From Glandiceps talaboti (taxonomy: Eukaryota > Hemichordata > Enteropneusta > Spengelidae), in assembly GCF_964340395.1 (NCBI RefSeq), contig NC_135552.1, forward strand, positions 14,369,694 through 14,432,193: a DNA stretch of 62,500 bases, written 5' to 3'. A model generated the notes under the pieces. The model was not told where the DNA came from. It saw nothing but the letters and a program-made list of their open reading frames with translations, and did no database searches. Each line of letters begins with the position of its first letter. Position 1 is the first letter of the stretch. Made by a program: the position numbers and the translations under genes. Below, piece by piece: positions 43,901-56,500 of the stretch.

Positions 43901-46406
43901 GCACACGGACACAGCGACATATATTATCTGAGTGATTGACTGTGGATAAATTCTAAATTGTCATTGTTCCCATCATTACAACATTTAAAAAAACAAAAAC
44001 ATTTATTTGTGCAACCATGTGTGCAGCCATGAAGTATTTTGATTTGTACGCTTATAATTATAATACATTTTGTTCACTTCTCATATTTTTTATTCCAGAA
44101 CACCAAGTCGCTGCAAGACAGGTCAGTAAATACAATGATCTCATAAAAAATTCAAACTGTTCGTTTTCGTACTAGTATAGTGAATGAGAATTGACTGAAT
44201 TCTCTCATTTTTGCACAATAATCTGGCTTGCTCGAACAGTTACAGGGAGTGTATGAATATGTCGGACAACTGTTTACCCAGCTACACTGCACAGTTCCTA
44301 ACACAGAGAATTCACTTGATGTGTTAACAAGACATATTGAGACCAAGGATAACTAATAGCGTGGCACGTCGACGTCTCGTATCTTACACAGACTGAGATG
44401 CACTTACATGTAATTCTTCAAATTAATTATTTAGAGGCGAGATGAATAGTCCAATGGAGGATAAAACACTAAACTCTTTTAATTTGGGGGCGGGGTGAGG
44501 GTTGAACCATTTTTAGTTCTAATCTTATACAAACTATTCTACTTTTAATGGAATTTGTTTCGTACCCCTGAATACAGATATGTTTTTTGTAAATGTCAAG
44601 GAATTCGCTATAGTAAATGCCTGGCACTAAAAATACCTTAAAGTGTCAATAAAAGAACCATTTTCCTCATGACATACTGACTTTGTATTGATAGCATACA
44701 TACTGATTTGAAATTGTCTGAAACAATTTTTCCAATTAACCTAGAAGGGGTGGGGGGCGTCGAAAGCCTAACTAAAGAATTTTTTTTTTATACTATTTGA
44801 TCTCGATAAATTGACACTACTATATCATACGTTTTATCATATTCCAAACATTCTTGTTTTTTTTCTCTTTCATGAAATCATTTAAGACTCTTTAAATAAA
44901 TAGGAACATTTTTTTGTATATGAGAGGGAATATTATAGAAGTCTTTTGGTTGACTCTATTCCTGTCAGTCGTCAAGGTTTATCATTGATAATATAATGAT
45001 CTCTCTTCCATCTTTCAGTCTGGACAATGCGTCAGACGCTTTACCCACCATGACACCGGCTGTCAGCGATAAGTTTGTTATATCAGTTGATTTCAAGTCT
45101 GTCAAGGAAGAATTACACAAACTGCGCATCGACGTTCGGGGTGAGCATCTCTGTGTATTCCTAGTAATTAATCAGGCAATAAATTGATGAATGTGTACAT
45201 TTCTAATTATTAAGTCTAAATATATTGCAACTATGTTTATTTCATTAGATAAATTGCATCTGTGCGAATTGCTAATGATTAAATAAATTGCATCTACACG
45301 TACTTGTATTTCATTAGATAAAGTGCATATATGAAGAATTTTATGTATTTATATTTGATATTTGTTGTATGCACAAGGCGAGCATGTAATTTCCCAAATT
45401 AATATAATCTAGTCTAACCTAATCTAATCTAATCTGATCTAATCTATGTGCATTGCTAATTGTTACATACATTACATGTAAATGCATTTATAATCATTAG
45501 ATAAATTGAAAGTTGACGAACAGGAAGAAAAGAAAGGGGATTCGGAACAGGCCAGTAAAAGTGAACAATCGCAGGTCACGTCCAAACCAAGCAAAGAGAG
45601 TGGCAGTAGACTGGGGTACAGACGCTCAAAGAAACAAAACCAAGGTAAAACAGTTGCATATAGATAGTTTATGGATGATCTATGCAGTGACGCTATAAAA
45701 TGATTTAGTGGACTTGGATATAGATAGTTTATAGATAGATGATCTATGCAGCGACGTTATGAATGATTTGGTAGACTTGGATATAGATGGTCAAAATGAC
45801 GATCTATGCAGCGACGTTATGGATGATTTAGCAGACTTGGATATAGATAGTTTATGGATAGATGATCTATGCAGTGACGTTATGGATGAATTAGTATAAT
45901 TGGATATAGATGGTTAAATTGACGATCTCTGCAGTGACGTTATGGGTGATTTAATAAACATAGATATAGCTTATGGATAGATGGCCTATGTATGTATGTA
46001 TGTATGTATGTATGTATGTATGTATGTGTGTGTGTGTGTGTGTGTGTGTAAGTATGTATGTATGTATGTGTGTATGTATGTGTGTGTATGTATGTATGTA
46101 TGTATGTATGTATGTATGTATGTATGTATGTGTGATATGGATGGCCCATTGAACAAAATTGATAGATTAAGTCGACTTGAATATAGATGATTTATGGAAC
46201 AAAGTCAATGATAGTTTAGTAGACTCGTAAATATTATCACATTTTGCGTCATTATACCATATTAGTATGTTACATCATACGCCGTTTCACTTATTCATAT
46301 ACTTGCTCATTTCGTTGCAGATGGCAAGAAAAAATACTCGCCTCTCTCAAGTTCGCCAAAGGATGCATCCCCAGCGGAGCCAATATGTTTTGAAACTGCA
46401 ACATAA
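40996..46406 (+). CDS. RING / coiled-coil protein with TRIM-type exon structure
   Basis: Probable E3 ubiquitin ligase. Exons: 40996-41343, 42196-42291, 42919-43152, 44099-44121, 45019-45140, 45501-45644 and 46321-46406. They sum to 1053 bp (350 residues) with every phase matching. Residues 15-60 form a C3HC4 RING: Cys15, Cys18, Cys30, His32, Cys35, Cys38, Cys57 and Cys60. Exons 2 and 3 encode about 110 residues of charged, heptad-like helix (coiled coil, the dimerisation region of TRIM proteins). The last two exons encode a basic and Ser/Lys/Glu-rich, probably disordered tail ending PICFETAT. Exons 2-4 are 96, 234 and 23 bp, the sizes typical of the TRIM coiled-coil region as I recall it. No B-box, B30.2, NHL or other C-terminal domain is seen. 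The ATG has G at +4; an in-frame TTG upstream was rejected. Confidence 0.88.
41344..42195. other. RING gene intron 1
   Basis: No B-box-encoding open frame was found here on the + strand, which matters because a B-box would normally sit between the RING and the coiled coil. Purine-rich stretch at about 41880-42030. Nothing else. Confidence 0.55.
42292..45018. other. RING gene introns 2-4
   Basis: Introns 42292-42918, 43153-44098 and 44122-45018. A TCATC/ATATC pentanucleotide repeat occupies about 42434-42523. The frame of exon 3 stays open past its donor to 43203, so a truncated isoform by intron retention is possible. Other sequence is unremarkable. Confidence 0.55.
45141..45500 (+). repeat. 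RING gene intron 5 with acceptor-like tandem copies
   Basis: The true exon 6 acceptor reads tcattag|ataaattg (AG at 45499-45500). The same phrase occurs at about 45243-45257 (ttcattagataaattgc) and about 45310-45324 (ttcattagataaagtgc). The intervening sequence also repeats 'aaataaattgcatct'. These are decoy acceptors created by local duplication. Confidence 0.7.
45651..45975. repeat. Minisatellite of about 60-64 bp in RING gene intron 6
   Basis: Five copies of a unit with 'gatctatgcagtgacg' at 45677, 45741, 45801, 45864 and 45923. Odd and even copies differ ('agtttatggatag' against 'ggtcaaaatgac'), so units alternate. It runs directly into the ATGT microsatellite. Confidence 0.85.
45986..46131. 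repeat. (ATGT)n microsatellite
   Basis: Tetranucleotide array with an internal GT run at about 46026-46050. Open frames across it on both strands are compositional artefacts. Confidence 0.97.
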
Positions 46407-46459
46407 ACTCAAGACCTTTCGTCTTCCAAACTTTTAACTAAAATTTACGTCGAATTTAT

Positions 46460-46465
46460 AATAAA
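46460..46465 (+). terminator. RING gene polyadenylation signal
   Basis: aataaa 54 bp after the TAA stop at 46404-46406. Good position for a short 3' UTR. Confidence 0.65.
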
Positions 46466-47358
46466 AGTATTTGAAATTAATTCCAAACGTATGTGACTAA
46501 ACCTAATAACTGTACTTCTATTGCACCTGTATTTACAGGGTATAACGGGTTGTTTCAGTGACTGTTTTTCAAGGCAGAATGCACCTTTGGGATAAATTTC
46601 CCTGAAAATCAAAGTTCTTCAATTCTCTCCAAACTTTGTTAATAGTATATGAAAACGTGTTCCAGTAACTTTTTGCGATAGTAAACATTTGGGGCATTCA
46701 TGTTGATCTTTTGACGTACAAACCAAGGATTTGAGATCGCAGTTTATCATTTTACATCACATGACTTCAGATAACCACTTTTGTGCTATTGGTTGATTTG
46801 TTTTTACGTTGAACTAAGTTGAGATACAAAGTCATGGTCCAGTGCACTGATCGCAGCAATAACGAATCAATCATATGTTAATGTGAATAATGCATATGGT
46901 CGACTTTTCCGGTTCCAAGATGCATAGCGTGTGACTACATCGTTTATATCGTTATGTTTAAGCTTGTTTTGTTTTTTATTATACATTTGAAGTCACATTT
47001 TCATTGTGTAATGGAGAAAATGCATATTGACCTTTAATAAAGAATACACAACATCAGTGGCAGGGAAGGGTTTTACTGGTAAACTCAGGGTACGGTCTGG
47101 TTACAACCACTCCCTAAATATAGAGAATGCGAAGCAAGTGCAAGTGCAAACCCTGTGCGCTTACAAAATGTAAGGCGTTGTAGGTGGAGACGAGCGATGT
47201 ATCTTGGAACTAACAACAGGTCTAATATTCATAGTAGGATCTATCGTAACCTTATCGTGTGGGACTATATAGCCGGATGGGTGTACAATTACAAAATGTA
47301 CTTCAAATAAATTTTAATAATAGAGAGATTTTTGTAAAGGAAGATAAATCGATTCAGA

Positions 47359-47385
47359 GACAGACTGAAAGACAGACAAAAAGAA

Positions 47386-47444
<59 letters not shown>

Positions 47445-47452
47445 TAGATAGA
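47359..47452. repeat. (GACA)n(GATA)n microsatellite
   Basis: Mostly GACA units ending in three GATA units. Confidence 0.97.
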
Positions 47453-48549
47453 TAGAAGACATTGGGTTTATTTCATATTTTGCTAAGCTCTTGAACGCCA
47501 TGTCTTATATAAATATAACATGAATTTCTCACAACACGACGATTCCTGAATGTTATAATTCAGATAGTAAATATTACCATGTCAACTTGATTTACTGTGA
47601 GGTAAACTTTATGTTGTTTTTTTTAATTGGAATGTATGAAAATTACCATTGATATAAGCTTGGACATGTAAACTTGGGAAGTACAATAAATGCTAGCTAG
47701 AGAACGGTGTAGCGTTTAATCTCATGTTAATATGTCCACAGATAGAAAACACTATATTTCGAATATTTCGAAATGTTAAGAAGAATAGCGCTAACGGCGT
47801 TGTAGTACAACTGTATAGTAAATGTTTTAATTTTTGAATTGTTTTATCTACATTCCTACCCATCCTTACCCTGCTGTTATCTGGGATGTGCACATCATCA
47901 TTTCACCATTGCTATGGGCGCAGTCTTAAGTATTATATATGTGTTCATATTTTGAATGTTCATCCACTGGCCTATCCATCCCTAATGTTATCTTTGCCAA
48001 AAGGCCATCACTTGGCTGTTGCTATGGGCGTGCTTTTGCTGCTAGGCACCTATATCCATTTTCTGAATGATTATCCACTTGCTTATCCATCCCTAGTTTT
48101 GGACATATATGCACATGCCTATCTACACATTTCCCTTATCCTTACAAGGTGTGCCATCATTTGACTGTTACTATGGGTATGGTCTTGTTGCTATGCATAT
48201 TTGCATTTTTTTTGAATGGTCAGCCTCTCTATTAATGTTGGTATCTTTGCAAAATATACTGGTATCTGACTGCTGCTAATAAGGGTGTGGCCATGGTTGC
48301 TAGTGACGATTGTGTCATTATATTTTTAACAACAGAATCATTCTTACCATCAACCGTACCTATGTTGAATGCTATGCAACTATTTTAAATGTTTTGTTAC
48401 TTCACCCTTCTACAGTTGTGTAATGTACTATTTTTTATTTTCATTATTGTATACGAGTTACATGGTTTTTTTGTAATGTCTAGGCGATTCTGAAGACTGA
48501 GATTTTATATGCAAACAATAAAGTTTTGGAATTTGAATTTGAACATACC

Positions 48550-49135
48550 TCAGTGGTGCATTTGTCCATACAAAATACATCATTTCTCTGACATGAATTA
48601 TCCAATTTTATTTAAACCTGGCACACAGGTGACATACATAGGACACGTGTACATCACATATGCAGATCGACAAAATGGCAGCCATATTTCAATCTAAAAA
48701 TCAATACTACTGTATAACTCAAAACATTTAACGCAGAGCGACTCAATTCAAGTGTCTACCTCATATTATGAGATGCACACTTTCCTTTGAGACATTGACC
48801 TTTGACCCTGACCTCCACAGGGAATTATCAAAATAAAACCATTTTTTTGTATATCACAGACACTTTCTTTTATTTATTTGCTGCCAATTTCTTATTAATG
48901 ATTGCAGATAATACAGAACAAGAGTAACATATATAATCATTAAAGATTGATCACGATTAACTGAATGGCGGCCATATTGATGGTTAAAAGTAAGCATTTA
49001 CTGCATAACTAACAACCATAGAGACTCTATTGAGTATCGGTCCCCACAACCCCACAATCAGGTACAAGCTTTCTTTTAAGACCTTGATTATTGGCCTTTA
49101 CATTCAGGGTCAATTATGTGTCGTCTACAAAAGCT
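48550..49135. repeat. Dispersed repeat, copy of the family in CRK intron 3
   Basis: Two half-units contain 'attcaagtgtctacctc', 'gacctttgaccctgacct' and 'tggcagccatat' or 'tggcggccatat', in the same order as at 3950-4540. The class of element is unknown. Confidence 0.6.
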
Positions 49136-49194
49136 TGTTGACTTTAAGTCCTTTATTTCTTTCTCGGATAACCAACGGGAGCTAGTTCAATTTA

Positions 49195-49393
49195 TAGGCT
49201 CCTTTGGTTCAGTGTTAGTGCAGAAGGAAACCGGAGTACCCGTGGGGAAAACCCGCATTGTACAGTAGAGTCTAACTGAACAACACTCTTCTTACTTACA
49301 TCGTGGCAAATTTAATCAAACCCTGAATGGGTTCCAACCCCAACCGCAGTGGTAAGAGGCAAGTTGTTTAACCACTCGGCCACCGACAACCCG
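49195..49393 (-). mobile_element. tRNA-derived SINE, antisense copy
   Basis: The reverse complement starts gggttgtcggtggccgagtg and carries a degenerate box B (ggttggaaccc). The body has 'tctactgtacaatgcgggtt' as in the copy at 6118-6405. The ATT tail is missing. Confidence 0.78.
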
Positions 49394-50454
49394 TTGATGA
49401 TATATACGTAGATGATAACAAAGACCTAGGTATTTTTCATGATGTCGAGTTTACAGGATCGCAGGTAAAATGCATAGCGTTCCAACCCTAGTCAGACTAG
49501 ATGACAATGAACCACACACATATAGTAAGATATCAGGTACATATTCGGGTGGGGAAACGAATAGAATACGTCTATTTCCATATGACATGTGTACCCAAAA
49601 ATGCAGTCAATGTAATGGAACAGTTTTCTTGCTTTTTTTTCTATTTTAAGGCTTTCCATAGGGATTCTGTACGTATGTGAGTATTTGTTTAAACTTTAAC
49701 AGATTTTACCAACTTTCACTGGCTGCTGACCAGATTATGCCTTGTGTAGTAGTGTGCATGATGTTACTGTTTATATCATTAACTAAATACAGAGCCCACA
49801 CTGTATAAGTGATGGACATGAAACCTTGTGATCAAGGCTCACTGATCTTGATAGTTCATTTAATAGCTTTGACTCAATTTTTACACCAACTGTATGAAAT
49901 TGGAAGAATGTAGTTAACATTTGAAGCTAGTATTCTTAAGATATTGCATTACAAACAAGATGTACACTGAATGACTTCCACAAACACACAAGCCTTTTCA
50001 TAGTGGAATAACCCAAATTCATCAATTATGCAAATTACTTATTAATATAAAAAATACACCAACAATTTTTTTTGACGATGTGCTTTTTGATATCATGGAT
50101 GTATGTACAAAATTACATAACATTTGAAGCTGAAGGTATTGTCTAATTACAAAAAGATCAATCATACATATGACACATAGAGTATTTGTAAAACTTAACC
50201 TATCAGGAATGAGCCTTTGTTGCAATCACTCGCTGACGTTCACAACATGCATTGTTTTAATAGTTAATGTCTGATTACTGAAAATCGTTAATTATACCTA
50301 CTTTTTAACGTCAATTTGAACCAAAACACCCCCACCCAACAACGAAATTTCCTTTCAAGCGTATTGTTACATAATACGTTTTGAGTCAGTCCCTTGGTCA
50401 AGTTGTTCTACTAAAAATATGAGATGAGATGAGATTCATGTGCATCTTATCAAC

Positions 50455-50460
50455 TTTATT
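50455..50460 (-). terminator. Polyadenylation signal of the zinc-finger gene
   Basis: On the minus strand aataaa lies 65-70 bp after the stop codon at 50525-50527. Confidence 0.6.
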
Positions 50461-50524
50461 ATGTCAATGCTTTCCAGGTTACGATCATATGAGAGGTTTA
50501 TCATTTTAAACTTGTGTGACTTTC

Positions 50525-53500
50525 TCATGTGTCCTGTTGATTTAATCTTTGCATGAACATTTTATCACATTTATCTCCATTCTTGCCTTTCTTTATATGG
50601 ATCTTTGAATGTGTCTTCAAACTGCTATTTCTATTGAACTCTTTACCACACTCTTTACATACAAATGGTCCTCCACTTGTATGGGTTCTTACATGCGATT
50701 TCAGATGACTGCTTTGATTGAACCCTTTACCACACTCTGTACATACAAATGGTCTTTTCTGTGTATGGATCCGCCGATGCTTCTTCAGATCGTTACTGTG
50801 ACTAAACTCTTGACCACACTTTTTACAAATATATGGTCTTTCATTTTTATGTATTCTCACATGTCTATCCAGAGTACTTTTTAGCTTAAACCCTTTACCA
50901 CACTCTTTACATACAAACGGTCTTTCACTTGAATGAATTCTTAAGTGTACTTTCAGGTGACTTCTGTCCGTAAACCCTTTACCACACTCTATACACACAA
51001 ATGGTCTTTCATTTGTATGGTTTCTTATGTGCATTTTCAAATTGTTTTTTCGATTGAACCCTTTACCACACTCATTACATATAAATGGTCTATCCTTTGC
51101 ATGGATTCGCATGTGTGTTTTCATATTATTCTTTTGATTGAACCCTTGACCACACTCTTTGCATACAAATGATCTTTCATTTGTGTGTACCCTCATGTGA
51201 TTTCTAAGAACACAGTTTTGCCTAAACCCTTTACCACATTCTTTACATATAAATGGTTTTTCATTTGTATGGCTTTTCAAATGTACTTTTAGATTGCTAC
51301 TGTGATTAAACCTTTTACCACACTGTTTACATACAAATGGTTTTTCATTTGTGTGGGTTCTTATGTGTAATTTTAGATAGCAATTGTGTTTAAACTCTTT
51401 TCCACACTCTTTACATATAAACGGTCTTTCATTTTCATTTTCATGTATCAGCACATGCCTTCCAAGACCGCATCTTTCCTTAAACCTGTCACCACACTCT
51501 TTACATACAAATGGTCTTTCATTTTTATGGCTTCTTAAGTGTAATTTTAGATCACTACTTCGATAAAACCCTTTGCCACACTCTTTACATAGAAACAGTC
51601 TTCCATTTGTATGCTTTCTTAAATGTATTTTTAGATGACTTCTATGACTAAACCCTTTACCACACTCTTTGCATACAAATGGTTTTTCATTTGTATGGCT
51701 CCTCACATGTCTTTCCAGGTTCCAGTTTTGCTTAAACTTTTTACCACACGTTTTACACACAAATGGTTTTTCACTTGTATGGCTTCTTAGGTGTATTTTT
51801 AGAGTGCTATTTCGATTGAACCCTTTACCACACTTTTCACAAATACACGGCGTTTCAGTTGTATGGCCTCTTACATGTACTTTTAGATTGCTACTGTGGT
51901 GAAATCCTTTACCACACTGTTTACACACAAATGGTCTTTCATTAGTATGGATTCGTAAGTGTCTTTTTAGAGTGGTATTTAGACTGAACCCTTTGCCACA
52001 CTTTTCACAGACAAAAGGTCTTTCATTTGTAATTGTATGGCTTCTTATGTGTTTTTCTAGAATACTACTGTGATTGAACACTTTATCACATTCTTTACAA
52101 ACAAATAGTCTTCCATTTATGTGGATTCTAATTTGTTTCTTAATAAGTGTTTTATCCTTTTTGTGTATCTTGTATTTCTCCAAATCATCACTTGGTTGTG
52201 AAGCTTTAGCAATATTTGTGTGTCTAAATGATTTATCCTTTTTTGAAGTCATATAATCATCTTCAACTCCAGTCTGTTTGTTATGTGTTAGTGGATTTTT
52301 ACAGAAAATGGTACGTTTTTCATTATTATTCAAATGTGTACTGTCTATCCTTTCAAACGTATCTTTATGCAGTGTCACTTGAATTAATTTAACTGGCAAA
52401 TGTTCACTTCTAGGAGTTTCTGCACTAAGTCCTGTTTGGTCCCTTCTGTCCTCACATTTCATGGACTGACATTCTTGGCTAGTTTGTTGATTACCATTAC
52501 CTCCTTCAGTCTTTATTGTTATGGATTTCATCATATTATCACCTCTATTTGTACTTTGCTTAAAACTAGTGTTTCTAGAAGTACTAGGAGAGATGTGATT
52601 ATTTCTTAGATATTCAATACGACAGTCTGGTACACTTAGTACCAGGTGTTTATCAGCTGAGTAGACGTTGATGCCAAGTTCTTCGCCAGTTGTTACCTTC
52701 TTGGAGTCTTGTTGATATCGGTCATCCATGGTTTCTGATTTCATACATCTATCTTGTCCTATTCTCACCTTCACTGAGTCTTGTTGATGCTCGTCTTCCA
52801 TACTTTCTGATTTCACATATCTATCTCGTCCAGCTGTTACCTCCCCTGACTCTTGGTGATATTCATTATCCATGGTTTCTGATTTCACAAATCTATCCTG
52901 TCCCATTGTCACCTCCCTTAACTCTTTTTGATACTGGTCATCCATGGATTCTGATGTAACATTTTTATCTTGTACGGTTCTCACCTCCTCTGAGTCTTGT
53001 TGATTTGGGTCATCTATGGTTTCTGATGTAACATGTTCATCATGTCCAGTTGTCACCTCCTCTGACTCTTGTTGATGCTGGTCATCTATGGTTTCTGATT
53101 TCACATATCTATCTTCTCCAGTTATCACCTCCTCTAAGGCTTTTTCATTTTGGTCATCTACGATTTCTGATGTCATATGTTTATCCTGTCCAGTTGTTGC
53201 CTCCTCTGTGTCTTGTTGATTTTGGCCATCCACAGTTTCTGATATCACACATCTATCTTGTCCAGTTGTCACCTCCTGTGATTCTTGTTGATACAGGTCA
53301 TCTCTGGTTTCTGACGTCACACGTGTATCCTGTCCAGTTGTCGCCACCTCTGCATCTTGTTGATTTTGGTCATCTATGGTTTCTGATTTCATACATCTAT
53401 CTTGTCCAGTTATCACCTCCTCTAAGTCTTGTTCATTTTGGCCAGCTACGGTTTCTGATGTCATACATCTCTGCTGTCCAGTTGTCATCTGCTCAAAGTC

Positions 53501-56500
53501 TTGTTGATTTTGGTCATCTATTGTTTCTGATGTCATATGTTTATCCTGTCCAGTTGTTGCCCCCTCTGTGTCTTGTTGATTTTGGTCATCTACAGTTTCT
53601 GATTTCACACATCTATCTTGTCCAGTTGTCACCTCCTCCGAGTCTTGTTGACACTGGAAATCTACAGTTTCTGATTTCACACATCTATCTTGTCCAGTTA
53701 TCACCTCCTCTAAGTCTTGTTCATTTTGGCCAGCTACGGTTTCTGATGTCATATATCTCTGCTGTCCAGTTGTCACCTGCTCCAAATCTTGTTGATTTTG
53801 GTCATCTATGGTTTCTGATGTCATATGTTTATCCAGTCCAGTTGTTGCCTCCTCTGTGTCTTGTTGATTTTGGCCATCCCCAGTTTCTGATTTCACACAT
53901 CTATCTTGTCCAGTTGTCACCTCCTGTGATTCTTGTTGATACAGGTCATCTCTGGTTTCTGATGTCACACGTGTATCCTGTCCAGTTGTCGCCACCTCTG
54001 CATCTTGTTGATACTGGTCATCTATGGTTTCTGATGTCACACATCTATCTTGTCCAGTTGTCACTTCCTGTGAGCCTTGTTGATACTGATCATCTATGGT
54101 TTCTGATTTCACACATCTATCTTGTCCAGTTATCACCTCCTCTAAGTCTTGTTCATTTTGGCCAGCTACGGTTTCTGATGTCATATATCTCTGCTGTCCA
54201 GTTGTCACCTGCTCCAAATCTTGTTGATTTTGGTAATCTATGGTTTCTGATTTCATACATCTATCTTGTCCAGTTATCACCTCCTCTAAGTCTTGTTCAT
54301 TTTGGCCAGCTACGGTTTCTGATGTCATATATCTCTGCTGTCCAGTTGTCACCTGCTCCAAATCTTGTTGATTTTGGTAATCTACGGTTTCTGATTTTAC
54401 ACATCTATCTAGTCCAGTTACCACCTCCCCTGAATCTTGTTGACACTGGAAATCTACAGTTTCTGATTTCACACATATACCTTCTCCAGTTATCACCTCC
54501 TCTAAGTCTTGTTCATTTTGGCCATCTACAGTTTCTGATGTCATATATCTCTGCTGTCCAGTTGTCACCTGCTCCAAATCTTGTTGATTTTGGTCATCTA
54601 TGGTTTCTGATGTCATATGTTTATCCTGTCCAGTTGTTGCCTCCTCTGTGTCTTGTTGATTTTGGCCATCCCCAGTTTCTGATTTCACACATCTATCTTG
54701 TCCAGTTGTCACCTCCTGTGATTCTTGTTGATACAGGTCATCTCTGGTTTCTGATGTCACACGTGTATCCTGTCCAGTTGTCGCCACCTCTGCATCTTGT
54801 TGATTTTGGTCATCTATGGTTTCTGATTTCATACATCTATCTTGTCCAATTATCACCTCCTCTAAGTCTTGTTCATTTTGGCCAGCTACGGTTTCTGATG
54901 TCATATATCTCTGATGTCCAGTTGTCACCTGCTCCAAATCTTGTTGATTTTGGTAATCTACGGTTTCTGATTTTACACATCTATCTAGTCCAGTTACCAC
55001 CTCCCCTGAATCTTGTTGACATTGGAAATCTACAGTTTCTGATTGCACACATATACCTTCTCCAGTTATCACCTCCTCTAAGTCTTGTTCATTTTGGCCA
55101 TCTACAGTTTCTGATGTCATATATCTCTGCTGTCCAGTTGTCACCTGCTCCAAATCATGTTGATTTTGGTCATCTATGGTGTCTGATGTCATATGTTTAT
55201 CCTGTCCAGTTGTTGCCTCCTCTGTGTCTTGTTGATTTTGGCCATCCACAGTTTCTGATTTCACACATCTATCTTGTCCAGTTGTCACCTCCTGTGATTC
55301 TTGTTGATACAGGTCATCTCTGGTTTCTGACATCACATGTGTATCCTGTCCAGTTGTCGCCACCTCTGCATCTTGTTGATTTTGGTCATCTATGGTTTCT
55401 GATTTCATACATCTATCTTGTCCAGTTATCACCTCCTCTAAGTCTTGTTCATTTTGGTCATCTACGGTTTCTGATTTTACACATCTATCTAGTTCAGTTA
55501 CCACCTCCCTTGAATCTTGTTGACACTGGAAATCTACAGTTTCTGATTTCACACATATACCTTCTCCAGTTATCACCTCCCCTAAGTCTTGTTCATTTTG
55601 GCCAGCTACGGTTTCTGATATCATACATCTCTGCTGTCCAGTTGTCATCTGCTCCAAATCTTGTTGATTTTGGTCATCTATTGTTTCTGATGTCATATGT
55701 TTATCCTGTCCAGTTGTTGCCCCTTCTGTGTCTTGTTGAATTTGGTCAACTGCGGTTTCTGATTTCACACATCTATCTTGTCCAGTTGTCACCTCCTGTG
55801 ATTCTTGTTCATACAAGTCATCTATGGTTTCTGATGTCACATGTGTATCCTGTCCAGTTGTTGCCTCCTCAGCATCTTCTTGATTTCGGTCATCTACGAT
55901 TTCTGATTTCACACATCTATCTTTTCCAGTTGTCACCTCCTCTGATTCTTGTTGATACATGTCATCTCTGGTTTCTGATGTCACATGTGTATCCTGTCCA
56001 GTTGTCACCTCCTCTGAGTCTTGCTGATTTTGGTCATCTACGGTTTCTGATTTCACACATCTATCTTCTCCAGTTATAACCTCCTCTAAGTCTTGTTCAT
56101 TTTGGCCATCTACGGTTTCTGATTTCACACATCTATCTTTTCCAGTTGTCATCTCCCCTGAAATTTGTTGATACTGGACATCTACAGTTTCTGATTTCAC
56201 ACATCTACCTTGACCAGTTGTCACCTCCTCTGAGTCTTGTTGATACCGATCATCTATGGTTTCTGATGCCACATATCTATCTTCTCCAGTTATCACCTCC
56301 TCTAAGTCTTGTTCATTTTGGCCAGCTACGGTTTCTGATGTCATACATCTGTGCTGTCCAGTTGTCACCTGCCCAAAGTCTTGTTGATTTTGGTCATCTT
56401 TGGTTTCTAATTTCACATCGCTGTCTTGTCCTGTTGTCATCTCCTCGAAACCTTGTTGATAATGGTCATCCATGGTTTCTGATATCACACATCTACAAGT

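Larger units (their letters stand above)
46466..50454. other. Intergenic between the RING gene and the zinc-finger gene
   Basis: Holds a GACA/GATA microsatellite (47359-47452). A degenerate repeat of about 120 bp lies at about 47885-48300 and contains 'gttgctatgggcgtg' and 'tatccatccctaat'. Further on are the 'gaccttgacc' dispersed repeat (about 48550-49135) and an antisense SINE (49195-49393). No gene is supported. Confidence 0.6.

Noticed and set aside
53050-56079. Open frame of 1009 codons on the + strand opposite the zinc-finger gene
   Set aside because: It is the exact antisense of the 72-bp repeat and has the same 24-codon period. It exists because one stop-free unit was multiplied. 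There is no domain, promoter or independent support, and the sense frame continues into intact zinc fingers.
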